A DNA stretch of 64,000 bases. Source: Terebella lapidaria. Taxonomy: Eukaryota; Annelida; Polychaeta; Terebellida; Terebellidae. Location: the NCBI GenBank assembly GCA_949152475.1, contig OX424556.1, positions 58,920,451 to 58,984,450 of the forward strand. The letters are read 5' to 3'. Of the stretch, positions 11,560 through 22,417 are shown piece by piece; position 1 is the stretch's first letter, and every line of letters starts with the position of its first letter. The notes beneath the pieces are model-generated. The model searched no databases, was not told the origin of the DNA, and worked only from the letters and a program-made list of their open reading frames with translations. The position numbers and the translations under genes were made by a program.

Positions 11560-12177
11560 AGTGTGTACAAATACGTTACACCAGAGTTTGTTCTGGATAC
11601 ACTCCTGGTACAGTTTATGATCAATTGGTGTTCAATGTTGCACATGATATCTACACGGATAACACCAGACGGAATAGCGCAATAATTAGATTTGATGGAA
11701 TTTGAGGCAGAATCAGCGATCACACTACTGGTGTTAAAGCAAACTAAAATTTTTATGGTGACATGGACTGCTCCAGAGATGAGTGCTAATCCAGTTGTTC
11801 TGATTAAATGTCACATTAATTGTGGACCGGTCTAAAGCTGACATGTGGCGCTACAATGAATGATTATGGCTGCATGGGGGCAGCAGTCCATGCGGATGTT
11901 GAAATTCACGGTCCTCATTGCAACCATATTACATGAGTTCAGCATTAAACGCTGTTGAAAAAGAATATATAGTCAACGTTGAGTAAAGATTTGGGAATCT
12001 AATATGGGGGCTCCGATTTTAGTACGGCAACAGATTATCTCAGTTTTAGATTTATTGTATATTTTGCAAAATTGGAAATTATATTCTAACATGCAATAGG
12101 ATCAATGGCATATACCTGCTGAACACATCGCATGCATGTCGAGGTGTATACCTCTGATGACCAATATTCGTCTTTTT

Positions 12178-14307
12178 AGGTTACCGGACCTATGGTCCGT
12201 AGCCTATTGGCATGGCGATGCGTCCGGCGTCGTCGTCGTCGTCCGTCGTCGTCGTCGTCGTCGTCGTCCGTCAACAATTTTATCTTTAAAGTTTAGGATC
12301 GAATTTTTCTGAAATTTTGCACAAAAATGCCTAAAAATATTTCGAGAGGGAGGTACTTTTTAGTTTTTTGATTTTCGCATTTTTTCAAAATGGCGGCCGT
12401 TTTCGACGAAAAATGCCTGATTTTGGACTTTGGCGGCCGTTTTCTCAAAATCTGTTCAGTAACTTTTTTTTTATTGATGCATAACACTCCTCATATGTAC
12501 CCCTGTGACATGTATAAATTTCGTTGCGCTTGAATCGCTCGAAGTGGGCCATTTTGGGCCCAAACTCGGCCCAAATGGGACTTTCCCATGTTAAATTCTC
12601 CTATGCTTTATAATGGGACACATTAAAGCCTAATATCTCACTTAATATTGAGATTAGAGACTAGGAATCAATTGTGGACATATAGGAAATGATATATGCT
12701 GAATATTGTCGTGACCTTGAATTTGACCTCTGACCTTGGTTTCAAGGTCAGAGCGGCCGTTTTCGTCGAAAAATGGCCAATTTTGGACTTCGACGGTCGT
12801 TTTCTCAAAATCTGTTCAGTAACTTTTTTTTTTATTGATGAAAAACACTCCTCATATGTACCCCTGTGACATGTATAAATTTCGTTGCGCTTGAATCGCT
12901 TGAAAGGGCCATTTTGGGCCCAAACTCGGCCCAAATGTGACTTTCCCATGTTAAATTTTCCTATGCTTTATAATGGCACACATTAAGCCTGATATCTCAC
13001 TTAATATTGAAATTAGAGACTAGGAATGAATTGTGGACATATAGGAAATGATATATGCTGAATATTCTCGTGACCTTGAATTTAACTTTTGACCTCATTT
13101 TCAAGGTCACAGGACAAAATGGCTAATATCTCGCTTATTATCGACTTTACAGCTTAGGAATCAGTTGTGAACATATAGGAAATGATATATGCTGAATATT
13201 CTTGTGACCTTGAATTTGACCTTTGACCTCATTTTCAAGGTCACATGACAAAATGGCTAATATCTCGCTTATTATCGACTTTACAGTTTAGGAATCAATT
13301 GTGAACATATAGGAAATTATATATGCTGAATATTTTCGTGACCTTGAATTTGACCTTTGACCTCATTTCCAAAGTCGCAGGACAAAATTGCTAATATCTC
13401 ACTTATTATCAACTTTACAGCTTAGGAATCAATTGTGAACATATGGGAAATGATATATGCTGAATATTCTCGTGGCCTTGAATTTGAGCTTTGACCTCAT
13501 TTTCAAGGTCACATGACAAAATGGCCAATATCTTGCTTATTAGCGACTTTACAGCTTAGGAATCGATTGTGAACATATAGGAAATGATATATGCTGAAAA
13601 TTCTCGTGACCTTGAATTTGACCTTTGACCTCATTTTCAAGGTCACTGGACAAAACGGCCAATATCTCGCTTATTATCGACTTTACAGCTTAGGAATCAA
13701 TTGTGAACATATAGGAAATGATATATGCTGAATATTCTAGTGACCTTGAATTTGACCTTTGACCTCCTTTTCAAGGTCACAGGAAAAAATGGTCAATATC
13801 TTGCTTACTAGCGCCTTTACAGCTTAGAAATCAATTGTGAACATATAGGAAATGATATATGCTGAATATTCTAGTGACCTTGAATTTGACTTTTGACCTC
13901 ATTTTCAAGGTCAACAGGACAAAATGGCTAATATCTCGCTTATTATCGACTTTACAGCTTAGGAATCAATTGTGAACATATAGGAAATGATATATTCTGA
14001 ATATTTTAATGATATTGAATTTGACCTTTGACCTAAATTTCAAGGTCAGTCATCTTATTTTCAAAGTCAGATTACAAAATGGCTTATATCTCGCTTATTA
14101 TCAAATTTACAGCTTAGGGGTCCATAGTGAACATATATGAAATGATGTATGCTGAATAGTTTGGTGATCTAGAATTTAACCTTTGATCCCATTTTCAAGG
14201 TTAGAGATATGGCGATTTCAGTGGTCACCTTGAATTTGACCTTCAACTTTCTCGGCTTAACTCTGTATATTTCTCCGGTAACCTTTCTAGCCCATTGGGC
14301 TAATTTT
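12178..14307. mobile_element. Hairpin-headed element 1 (HINE/pearl-like)
   Basis: The head is AGGTTACCGGACC, a short loop and GGTCCG, a near-palindrome. A CGTC/GTC microsatellite (about 12226-12270) follows, then a shared leader with GAAATTTTGCACAAAAATGC, then CAAAATGGCGGCCGTTTTCG. A 134-bp tandem array makes up the body. The tail is CTCCGGTAACC followed by the hairpin TAGCCCATTGGGCTA and a T-run. There is no coding capacity. The flanks are T-runs. Two hairpins, a central tandem array and T-T insertion are the known hallmarks of Helentron-associated non-autonomous elements; the family placement is my inference. Confidence 0.75.
12700..14230. repeat. 134-bp tandem array rich in AGGTCA half-sites
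   Basis: About eleven diverged units of 134-135 bp, seen for example as CATATAGGAAATGATATATG recurring near 13174, 13443, 13577, 13711 and 13845. Each unit holds TGACCTTGAATTTGACCTTT, GACCTCATTTTCAAGGTCAC and GGCTAATATCTCGCTTATTA. Read on the minus strand this gives a direct repeat AGGTCAAAGGTCA. It is flanked by two TCAAGGTCA extended half-sites in opposite orientation. The array lies inside hairpin-headed element 1. Confidence 0.9.
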
Positions 14308-16244
14308 GTAACTTAGGGTAGATTCAGTATGAGCGGGACACATAAGGATTCTTGTGCCAATGTGTAACAGTCAGTGAACCCCAGATAAAATGTTTATGCA
14401 TACAGGCCTACTATCAACCCTCTCACGGCCTGCCATAATATTACTAACTTACAGTGTCTCTTAACTTGAACAGCGGGAATAATTATAAATATGCATTCAG
14501 TGTCCCGGTGAGACTGAAGAATGTAGACAGAGCGGGACAGTACTTTAAGATTGACCGGGACACTATTATAATTGTGGCTTACAATGATTGCATCAGTGAC
14601 ACTGCATTAGATACATAATTATATGAATCATCGAGGTAGTAGCTAATAAGTGCAAGAGAGAAAACAAAAGTATGCTAACAAAATGTCCTGATCGAAAGTG
14701 CAACCAATTATATTGTTTCATATGCTGAACATTAAGAATGAATGGCACCAATAACGGTATTTTGTAAGAAATAAAATACAACAGGAATTCGACCTTTGAC
14801 CTAATTTTCAAAGTCACACGACAACATGGCTAATATCTTGCTTCTTATCGACTTGATAGCTTGGGAATCAATTGTGGGCATATAGGAAATGATATACGCC
14901 GAATATTCTGATGGCCCTGAAATTGACCTTGAATTCGTTTTCAAGGTCAGAGCACAAAATTGCCAATATGTCGCTTATTAACGACTTTACAGCTTATATA
15001 GGAATCAATTGTGGACTTATAGGGAATGATATATATGTAGCTGAAAGTTCTCGTGACATTGAACTTGACCTTTGACGTTATTTTCAAGGTCAGAGCACGA
15101 AACGGCTAATACCTAGCTCGTTTATAACTTTACCGCCTAGGAATCAATGGACCATTTCACAGAGCCCACTCGGACCTCATGAATATCTGGTATTACTCGG
15201 TAATTTCCGTAGTTCAAATAGACCAATGGCTACTGAGGGCAGAACACGCGCTTCCATGGCAGCGTAAAACCACACACGAGATTCCGAAGTTGTCTCAAGC
15301 AGCATCCGCGCGCTTAGCCGCGTGCACGCTCAAGCAGTCACGCGATATGGTTATATGCAAGAATACCGTTGAGAATGGAGGAATGGGCATATACCAACAA
15401 AATGGGACATTTTGCAGATACATTTGTGTTTGTATAATATATTTAGGCCATACGAGTCGATGCAAAGGCTTACTTTATCTAAATGCGATGTATATATGTG
15501 CACATTTATCGTTTGAAGTTATGCACAAAACGGTTGAAATTGATTCAAAGCCCCTCGCTTCTGATTGGTCCAAAAATGTTTACGTTTTCAGACTTCCGAA
15601 ATATTTGGCGGGAGTCCCTGTGAAATGGTTCATTGTGAACATATAGAAAACAATGTTCCCCTTGGGCACATGTTATCGAAAAATTATCATTTCAGACTTT
15701 GAGAACTTAACACTGTACATACTTCTGGTAACCTTTCGTAGCCTTCGTGCAGCCCATACATTCCAGGATAAATTACAATAAATCTGATACCATTCCACAA
15801 CATAGGCACTTCATTTAATGTGTCCCGCTCTATCTAGTTGTATTCAGGCTGACCGGGACCACTCTGTTTTTTCCTTTATTATCACTCATCTACACTAGTA
15901 GAAATTGCACATAACGAAGACATACTCTGCTACCGACGTGGAGTTAATACAATATAAGTTTTAATTTCTGGTACTTCCTCTGTGATTTTGAAGATCTTAA
16001 CATAAATAAATCTTTTTTCACAGTATGGGAACGTTTTATGGACAATTTTTGTACATTCGATGCTCAAACCCTACATTGTTGCAGACGACCAGTAACCACA
16101 GACGCCAGAAGTGCACAAAATACATAAAACGGTTAGCTGTTTCAAAGGTAGATGGGTATGGGAGCCAACTGGATCGAAACGAGTGTCAAACATTGTTCTC
16201 ATAAAAGTGTCCCGGTCAGTCTGTTGTCCCCATCATACTGAATG
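14308..16244. other. Composite of older repeat insertions
   Basis: This stretch has no counterpart in duplicated unit B and is therefore inserted. 14308-14780 and 15790-16220 share scattered GTGTCCCG/CGGGACA motifs and may be two sides of one element. 14780-15148 and 15631-15750 are diverged 134-bp array units ending in a GGTAACCTTTCGTAGCC tail, the remains of another hairpin-headed copy. No gene is supported; the 155-codon frame starting at 15179 lies inside a MITE. Confidence 0.55.
15149..15630. mobile_element. MITE inserted in an array unit
   Basis: The ends GGACCATTTCACAG and CTGTGAAATGGTTC are inverted copies. Left and right flanks rejoin as the array consensus (GGAATCAAT then ATTGTGAACATATAG), so the insertion is about 480 bp and younger than the array. 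ACCAATGG and ATTGGTCC inside suggest longer, diverged inverted ends. Confidence 0.7.
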
Positions 16245-16269
16245 TACCATACCTTTCAGAAAATATCAT

Positions 16270-16957
16270 TTAATAGCCACTAGTGAAATCAAAGACTGGT
16301 ATGAAATATAGACTGATTATGTCAATAAATGATGAACCGAATTTTCCTTTTGACCAGAATCAAATCAAAATCCACCTTTTCCATTCACCTGTGAACAGAT
16401 TTCAGAACAGATATTTGTGTGCCTTTCCGTGGAGAAGATTAATTTGTTTAGCACATGCAGTGTTTCATAGAGCAACAAAAATCAAGATCCACCTAATGAA
16501 AATTCATCGTTTCTATTTTTATGAACATCCGGTTATCTGCGCATGCTTTGAGGCTCATTCAACCATCACCCGGCAAACTATCGTGAGTAGCTATGGCGCC
16601 GAGGGGCTGTAACTCGCCACAGGACCCCCACTGGCATTATATGCTGTCGGTAATCACTTTCCGTCAACTGCGCATTAAGCCAGCAAACAATAAACCGTGT
16701 AGTCACTGAACTTACTATATGTTGTAAGGGTAAATAACGACAGCCTTAAATCGATGCGGCTCTTTTGTCAGTGGATATAACCGCGCGGTCAAACCCAGAG
16801 TTGGGCTTGATAACTACGACAGAGTCTTGCACCTGTGAATCCTGAACCACGTGACTTCTGTTGGAGATTGGATCTAGTGCGGAATGACAAGTCACTACAC
16901 TCTGGGGATTTGATTCATGTTGGTAGGATTTCATGTACGCATATTTCCACAGACAAA
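16270..16957 (+). promoter_or_regulatory. Conserved 5' block of membrane-protein gene A
   Basis: About 690 bp upstream of the ATG are conserved with 38390-39079 and, less completely, 42770-43365. Shared parts include GGTTATCTGCGCATGC, GCCGAGGGGCTGTAACTCGC and an E-box in GAACCACGTGACTTCTG. A possible 3' splice site (TTTTGTCAG, about 16774) suggests that the last 180 bp are a 5'-UTR exon part. Minus-strand frames stay open across this block in all copies, but I see no protein family in them. Confidence 0.5.
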
Positions 16958-17498
16958 ATGGCAGGTATGTAAACATGTACATGTGAAGTAATTTTCACCA
17001 ATGTTGGGAACTGCTCAAGTATGTATTTTACACCAGTCATGTAATCACAGTAGAGACATTCAAGCGATCATCGGACGAAGTTCAAATCTGACATAAAGAT
17101 TTATGTACCATATGTTATTATTAATGTCGTGAAGTTATTTTGAGAAAAAATCAAGTAAAGCTAGTTTATTAAAACTATAAATATAATCCTTTCAAATATC
17201 AATCACATGCAATTGTTAAACAAGATGATAGCTTTATAATCACACACAACTTGTCAAAGATGATTCATTACATAATTAAACTTTTTCAGACGTAGAGGAT
17301 ACACCCCGATCCATTGAGGCCCCCGGAGCACAGTTCATTGGGCTGGGGGCTCTGTGCTTTCTGCTGCTCGAGTTCATCTTTATTCTGGCGATGGATATCA
17401 TCAATCTGAGGAGAGACGCTCGAGTGATCTGTCGGACCCGATACAACAAAGTACAGGACATATCTAGTACCAGCCAGGCACAGTCACAGCACCATTAG
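16958..17498 (+). CDS. Small single-pass membrane protein, copy A (71 aa)
   Basis: Two coding exons, 16958-16964 and 17290-17498. The first is only ATGGCAG, followed by GTATGT. The 325-bp intron ends CTTTTTCAG and the reading frame continues exactly in phase. The product starts MADVEDTPRS. Residues 17-40 form one hydrophobic helix containing a Glu at position 30. A basic stretch (NLRRDARVICRTRYNK) and a Ser/Gln/His-rich tail follow. The positive charges after the helix predict an outside N terminus and a cytosolic C terminus, with no cleaved signal. The exon is nearly identical in copies B and C while the introns differ in length, which argues for selection on the protein. I do not recognise the family and assign no function. 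ATTAAA near 17572 may be the poly(A) signal. The Polinton inserted about 440 bp downstream. Confidence 0.75.
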
Positions 17499-17932
17499 CC
17501 AGGACATACAACACTGCATCTTGATGATTTATCTCGTTTATATGTCTGCGATACATGGAAATATCACTTGATTAAAGATTTTGACATGTGAGCATGGTCA
17601 CCATTTGATCCATATCCCTTGACAGTCGTGGAAATAAGTCACACGTTTCCCATGTATATACCTTTTTAAAACTGTCTTTCGACTCAATTTCCCTTAAATG
17701 GTTTATTGTGCTCCTGCTGTCAACAATTCATTGTTCATAACTAGTATAATCTTATAGTTTGAGTATTTGTATAAGATCTATGTTCCATCTAAGTTATGTA
17801 TGACGAATATACACGTATTTGTAAAAAAGCCCATAGGTGACATGCGCAGAAAAATTGGTATCTTTTTTCAACATTTTACCAATCACACTTTTCTGTGTGG
17901 GAACATGGAATCTTTAGGAGCTACCACATCAC

Positions 17933-17938
17933 GTTTGC
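17933..17938. repeat. Polinton target-site duplication, left
   Basis: GTTTGC lies immediately outside the left terminus and is repeated exactly at 36402-36407. Six-base duplications are typical of Polintons. Confidence 0.92.
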
Positions 17939-19690
17939 AGTAGTATAGTATGGGCTAGGTACCCGCCAGGTGGCGCTACGGTAGTCGCTAGGGGGCGCAA
18001 TGGCGTCATAACGTTTGCCCCGCACTCACCAGGTGGCGTCATAACGTTTGTCCTATAGTCGCTAGGTGACGTCATAGCGTTTGCCCCTAGACTCGCCAGG
18101 TGGCGTCATAGCGTTCGCCATATACTCGCTAGGGGTCTCATAAGGAACCCTATAAATGCTAGGTTGTGTATCGTAACGTAAGGGAACCTCATACTCATAA
18201 CGTTTGCCCTATACTCGCTAGGGGTCTCATAAGGAACCCGTTAAATGCTAGGAGTGTCATAGCGTTTGCCCCTATACTCGCTAGGGGTGTCATAAGGAAC
18301 CCAATAAACGCTAGGTTGTGTATCATAACGTAAGGGGACCTAGTACTTGCTGTGGGCGTCTTAAGGAACCCGTTATATGCTAGGAGTGTCATAGCGTTCG
18401 CCCCTATACTCGCTAGGGCCATCATAAGGAACCCGTTAAATGCTAGGAGTGTCATAACGAGTGTCTTTTACTCGCTAGGGTCGTCATAAGGAACCCAATT
18501 AATGCTAGGTCGTGTATCATGACCTCGTACTGGTCATACCCATAGTCATGATGTGTTTTTTTATACTGGCGGCCATCTTGTATGACTGTCAACGTTGTGC
18601 TATCGGTCGCCGGGTGGCGCTCCACCTGTTTTTTATACGCTAAACTCGCGCTCATTATAAAGGTATCCTGCGTACAAACGAATGTAAGGTGCGTGCAAAT
18701 AAAGGTATCTAGCATGCAAATAAAGGTAAGGCGCGTGGTTATTAGGCTATCGCGCATGCGTATCCAGTATCCTGTATGCTTAATAAGGTCTCATGCATGC
18801 ATGCAATTATCTTATTTTTTCGCTTTGTTACATATTCGGGTCGTTTCCCGCTTAAAACCAATATTTTTATCGTTTAAAAAAAAACCCCGATTTGTGGAAA
18901 TTTCGTTCGAGCATTTGTCTCGGCGTGTTTAATCACATTTTTTTCTCCCACGTTTCGGCACTTTTCGGGCGTTCATCACCAATGCTATTTCAAAAGAGTT
19001 TCATTTGACGCATTTCGTGAACTTGGGTTTGTTCAGCTACCGCTTTTTGTATTTCGGCTGATTTTAATGTAGATACGGTGCAAGGTACTGTCTTATATGT
19101 ATAATATTAGCATAATAAACAAAAGTATATATGAAAAAAAAGGTGTATCCATTACTACTTCTATATATTAGAAATGCACAATACAATACGATCGCAGTGG
19201 ATGGCCATGTTTGTTCGTTTTATTCTGCCCCGAGCTTCCATCCTTTTTAAATAATATTTTTAATAAAGTTGGAAAGTGCATATAGGAATGGGTTTATATC
19301 AGCTTTGTCATCTAATGAGTCCGTTTGTACGTCTAAAATAACTTTAATTTGTTTGTCAGTACTAAAAGACTTGAAGTTCATCATATAAGTATTAAGTTTT
19401 TGAAATAAACTATTTCTTTCTTGTAAATATCCTGGACAGTCGATTAAGAAATGCTTCGCAGATGCATTCGTATTGTACCGCTTTTCGTATCTCGGCAGAC
19501 TTTAATGGAATTACGCTGCCTATGTATATTTGTGCTACTGTATCCTATTTTTATATAGAGGGTGGAAATGATCGATTATTGGTAACAAGACATCCAAGTG
19601 CGGGAGCTAACGGTCGCACATTCACCATACATTCATTCTTCAAAACGTGAAGTAAGTAACAGGCGCAGCTGGATCCCCTCCCGTGTCAAG
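17939..19690 (+). repeat. Polinton left terminal inverted repeat
   Basis: About 1.75 kb, inverted copy of 34644-36401, near identical throughout and losing similarity just inside GGATCC. The outer 600 bp is built of short direct repeats; the inner part is AT-rich. Open frames within it occur in both copies and are shadows of the repeat. Confidence 0.95.
17960..18540. repeat. Subterminal tandem repeats of the left end
   Basis: A mosaic of degenerate 25-60 bp units, alternating GGCGTCATAACGTTTGCCC, CTATACTCGCTAGG and TCATAAGGAACCCGTTAAAT. It repeats inverted at 35800-36380. Several units contain TGACGTCAT. Such arrays could be binding sites for the element's own proteins, which is inference. 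Confidence 0.85.
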
Positions 19691-21035
19691 AAAACCTCAC
19701 CGTAACTACTGATGACCGTTCACCAACAACGGTAATAATTTGTCATTATGTAGTCCAAAAAACACGTAAAATAAGCAGGGCATGCAGCCTACTACGTCCT
19801 AATCATTTGTCTAGATCAGTTGTAAACGTATGATCCTTCAACATGTTTAACGTGAGTCTTTTTGTCAGCCGTGTTTTGTAAAACACGTGAAAACATACAA
19901 CAGAAAATACTTGTATGGAAACATACATGTAGCATCCTAGTTCTAGCTAGCCTCTAGTTCTAGCCTCCACAACAAGATCTAGTATCGTGGCTAAGGCGTG
20001 TTCCTCCGAATATGGTCTGACAAATTTTTTCCAAGATAGGATTTTACGAAGTGAATCTAGAACACCTTCATTATACCAAATGTGATGAAAATAAAGAATT
20101 ATATATAATAACTTATAGCGCGGATATGAGGGGTGAGCCCACTATCACCATTATATAGGAATTATTACGAGAACATAACGATTTCACATGTGGTTCAACC
20201 ACCAGAGGCAATGTGTGTTGCGTTATTATTTTACTTACTTCGTCAATAACCATTGCAAAGAACAAATTTGAGCTGTGTGAATATTTGCTGAGACCAAGAC
20301 TTTGTTTGATAATTCTGAATAGTATTGTTCGGACAATCCTGAATTCTGATTGGCTCAACCTAAAAAGGCCTGGTCCAATCAGTGCAGGTTTGGGAATAGG
20401 CAACCTCCCGCATTGTCTTACCTACATTCCAAGGCTGTCTTAATTATATACGGGCATGTTAACGGGTGAATGTATAAATTCTAAATAGCCACGATAAAAT
20501 TAAACATAGGCTTTTCATAGGCTGTGCGGTCTCAGTATTGCTGTAGTTTTCACGACCGACTTATATACATGTCACAATTGGCGGTTCGGGGTAGAATATA
20601 ATAACTATTTCACGTATAACACCCAAATAATGAAAACATATATACACGAATATATAATACGAGATTTAAAATTGATTGGTTTATGTCCAATATAGATTGT
20701 CAGGATAAATATTTAACTCTTCTATTTTTGCGATTTATTATACATTTCCCCTCAAGATCGTATAAATTTTCTTTAAATTCTAATATTGTTGTTCTCTCTA
20801 TTTTAAGCTAATTTTTATATTAAATTTTCTTTTCCCCATTTACATTCATCATAATAGACAAACGAGTATATGCCATTTCAATGTTTTTTTTATTTCACAG
20901 CACACATCTACAATATTTACAATTTCTACACACAATCTACACTACAATTTTTTTGGGTTTTCGCAATTTAAAATTTTTTTTGGTTCTCTAATCTACGCAT
21001 GCAATACACCTATATTTACAATGGGAAATACACCA
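19691..21035. other. Left internal non-coding part of the Polinton
   Basis: No gene is seen between the left terminal repeat and the integrase. A pair of opposed CCAAT boxes (GATTGGCTCAACC and GGTCCAATCAG, about 20347-20382) lies here. The region next to the integrase is very AT-rich and may hold its 3' end signals. Confidence 0.5.
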
Positions 21036-22136
21036 TTACACAACGTCGGAAGCTTTGATCCAGGAATTATATTTTTTGGGCCAGTTGAGCCATTTAACGT
21101 AGAGTTCTTTATTTCGTCCGCGTCCCCTGGTCTTCAGGACTTTCTCCACTTTGAAGGCCCGGTCTTTATCCAACGTCACCGGCTGTAATTCCTGCTCGTA
21201 GAAAGTGCCCTTCACTTCGTCTCCGCCGTAGTCTGTGAGCTCGTAAATGGGTAGCCCATCTCTCCACCAGGCCTTGTTGATGGTGAACACCTCCCCCGTC
21301 CATTTCTGATCGTACTCGCGATCGAAGAGTTTCCGCAGGTAGGAAATACGGACTTTTTCTCCGACTTTGAAAGCGAACTTTTTCTTTTTGCCTTTCTTTT
21401 TGTCCTTCAGGAAAGGTTCCACGTACAGTTCTTCCCACACTCTCGTCTCGTTCTTTTTGGAGACGGCCGCCGGTTTCATTTTGATGCTGCTGTGGTACGT
21501 CTGGTTGTAACCTTCAACGATCTTGTCCAGTTTTCCGACGTATTCCAAACCGTTTTGATGTTGGAATATTTTCGTTATCCTGGACTTGATAGTTTTTATC
21601 CAGCGTTCAACGTAGTTCGCCTTGACTTCATTGTAGGTCACAGAATGCAGCACGTTGTGTTCCGCGAACCATTTCTTCATCCCCGCGTTCACGAATTCGC
21701 CCCCGTGATCCGTTCGAATTTTCACAGGTCTTCTGCCCTTCGCTTTCAGGAGTAGGGAGTCGAATCCTTTGACGACGTCCGCGGATTTTTTGGATTTCAA
21801 GGGCACGGCCCACCCGAATCTCGAGAAGACGTCTATGGTCATGAGCACGTAGCGAACTCCGTCGTTTTCCGGGGTGTACGCCGTCATGTCCATCAGATCC
21901 GCGTCCCATTGGGCGTCTATTTTCTCCACGTAGACTCTGTTCCGTTTAAACTTGCGGACCGTCCTCCTATGCATGGTGTAGACGTCCTGGGACTTTAACC
22001 ACGTCTTGATCTTCTTCATGGACAAGACCCTCTTCCCCTCAGCTCTCACCGCTTTGTACAAGGCCCGAGGTCCGGAAAAACTCCCGGCCTTCCCGGGGTC
22101 GTAATAGATGGAGGTTAGGTAGTCGTCTACGTTCAT
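21036..22136 (-). CDS. Polinton integrase with chromodomain
   Basis: Retroviral-type (rve, DDE) integrase that would insert the element, 366 residues from the ATG at 22136. The catalytic core has an Asp near residue 80 (WDADLMDM), Asp143 (TDHGGEF) and Glu177 (NYVERW). An SH3-like region follows, and a C-terminal chromodomain-like segment (about 325-366, with ELYVKWLNW), a known feature of many Polinton integrases and thought to guide target choice. An upstream in-frame ATG at 22205 is possible. I prefer 22136 because it overlaps the stop of the preceding gene by four bases (ATGA). Confidence 0.93.
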   Translation of the reverse strand: MNVDDYLTSIYYDPGKAGSFSGPRALYKAVRAEGKRVLSMKKIKTWLKSQDVYTMHRRTVRKFKRNRVYVEKIDAQWDADLMDMTAYTPENDGVRYVLMTIDVFSRFGWAVPLKSKKSADVVKGFDSLLLKAKGRRPVKIRTDHGGEFVNAGMKKWFAEHNVLHSVTYNEVKANYVERWIKTIKSRITKIFQHQNGLEYVGKLDKIVEGYNQTYHSSIKMKPAAVSKKNETRVWEELYVEPFLKDKKKGKKKKFAFKVGEKVRISYLRKLFDREYDQKWTGEVFTINKAWWRDGLPIYELTDYGGDEVKGTFYEQELQPVTLDKDRAFKVEKVLKTRGRGRNKELYVKWLNWPKKYNSWIKASDVV

Positions 22137-22378
22137 AGTTTCTTCTTGGATATGGCGGGGGCGGGTAGCATGTATCCCAGACAGCTGGCCAACAAGGTGC
22201 TCCAAAGCGTTTCGTTCTCCCGGTCTCCCGTGCTCAAATTGTAGATGCAGGCTACGATGACGGTGAAGACGATCAGGGCCTGGGTGAAAAAGACGATTTC
22301 CGACTTCGGTACTCTAGATTTTCCGAATGACCAACGAGATCCTTCTCCCGACGATGTTGACGCTCCCTCGTCAGCCAT
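22133..22378 (-). CDS. Small Polinton membrane protein (81 aa)
   Basis: One strong hydrophobic segment (about residues 29-46, FFTQALIVFTVIVACIY) after a Ser/Gly-rich N terminus, with a second weaker one near 60-72. A small membrane protein beside the capsid and integrase genes is common in related elements; its role is unknown. A TATATAAGG box lies about 35 bp upstream of the ATG. The stop overlaps the integrase ATG. Confidence 0.7.
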   Translation of the reverse strand: MADEGASTSSGEGSRWSFGKSRVPKSEIVFFTQALIVFTVIVACIYNLSTGDRENETLWSTLLASCLGYMLPAPAISKKKL

Positions 22379-22417
22379 AGTGAATGCGCGAAATGTACGA
22401 GTGCGGGCCTTATATAC

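Noticed and set aside
12700-14230. CRISPR-like array
   Set aside because: Units are 134 bp with no short constant repeat and unique spacer pattern, and the sequence is animal DNA; it is an array within a transposable element.
15179-15646. 155-codon frame
   Set aside because: It lies inside a MITE whose ends and empty site are visible, and no domain is recognised.
18195-18932. Repetitive open frames in the Polinton ends, present again inverted at 35462-36145
   Set aside because: They are translations of subterminal tandem repeats, duplicated because the ends are inverted copies.
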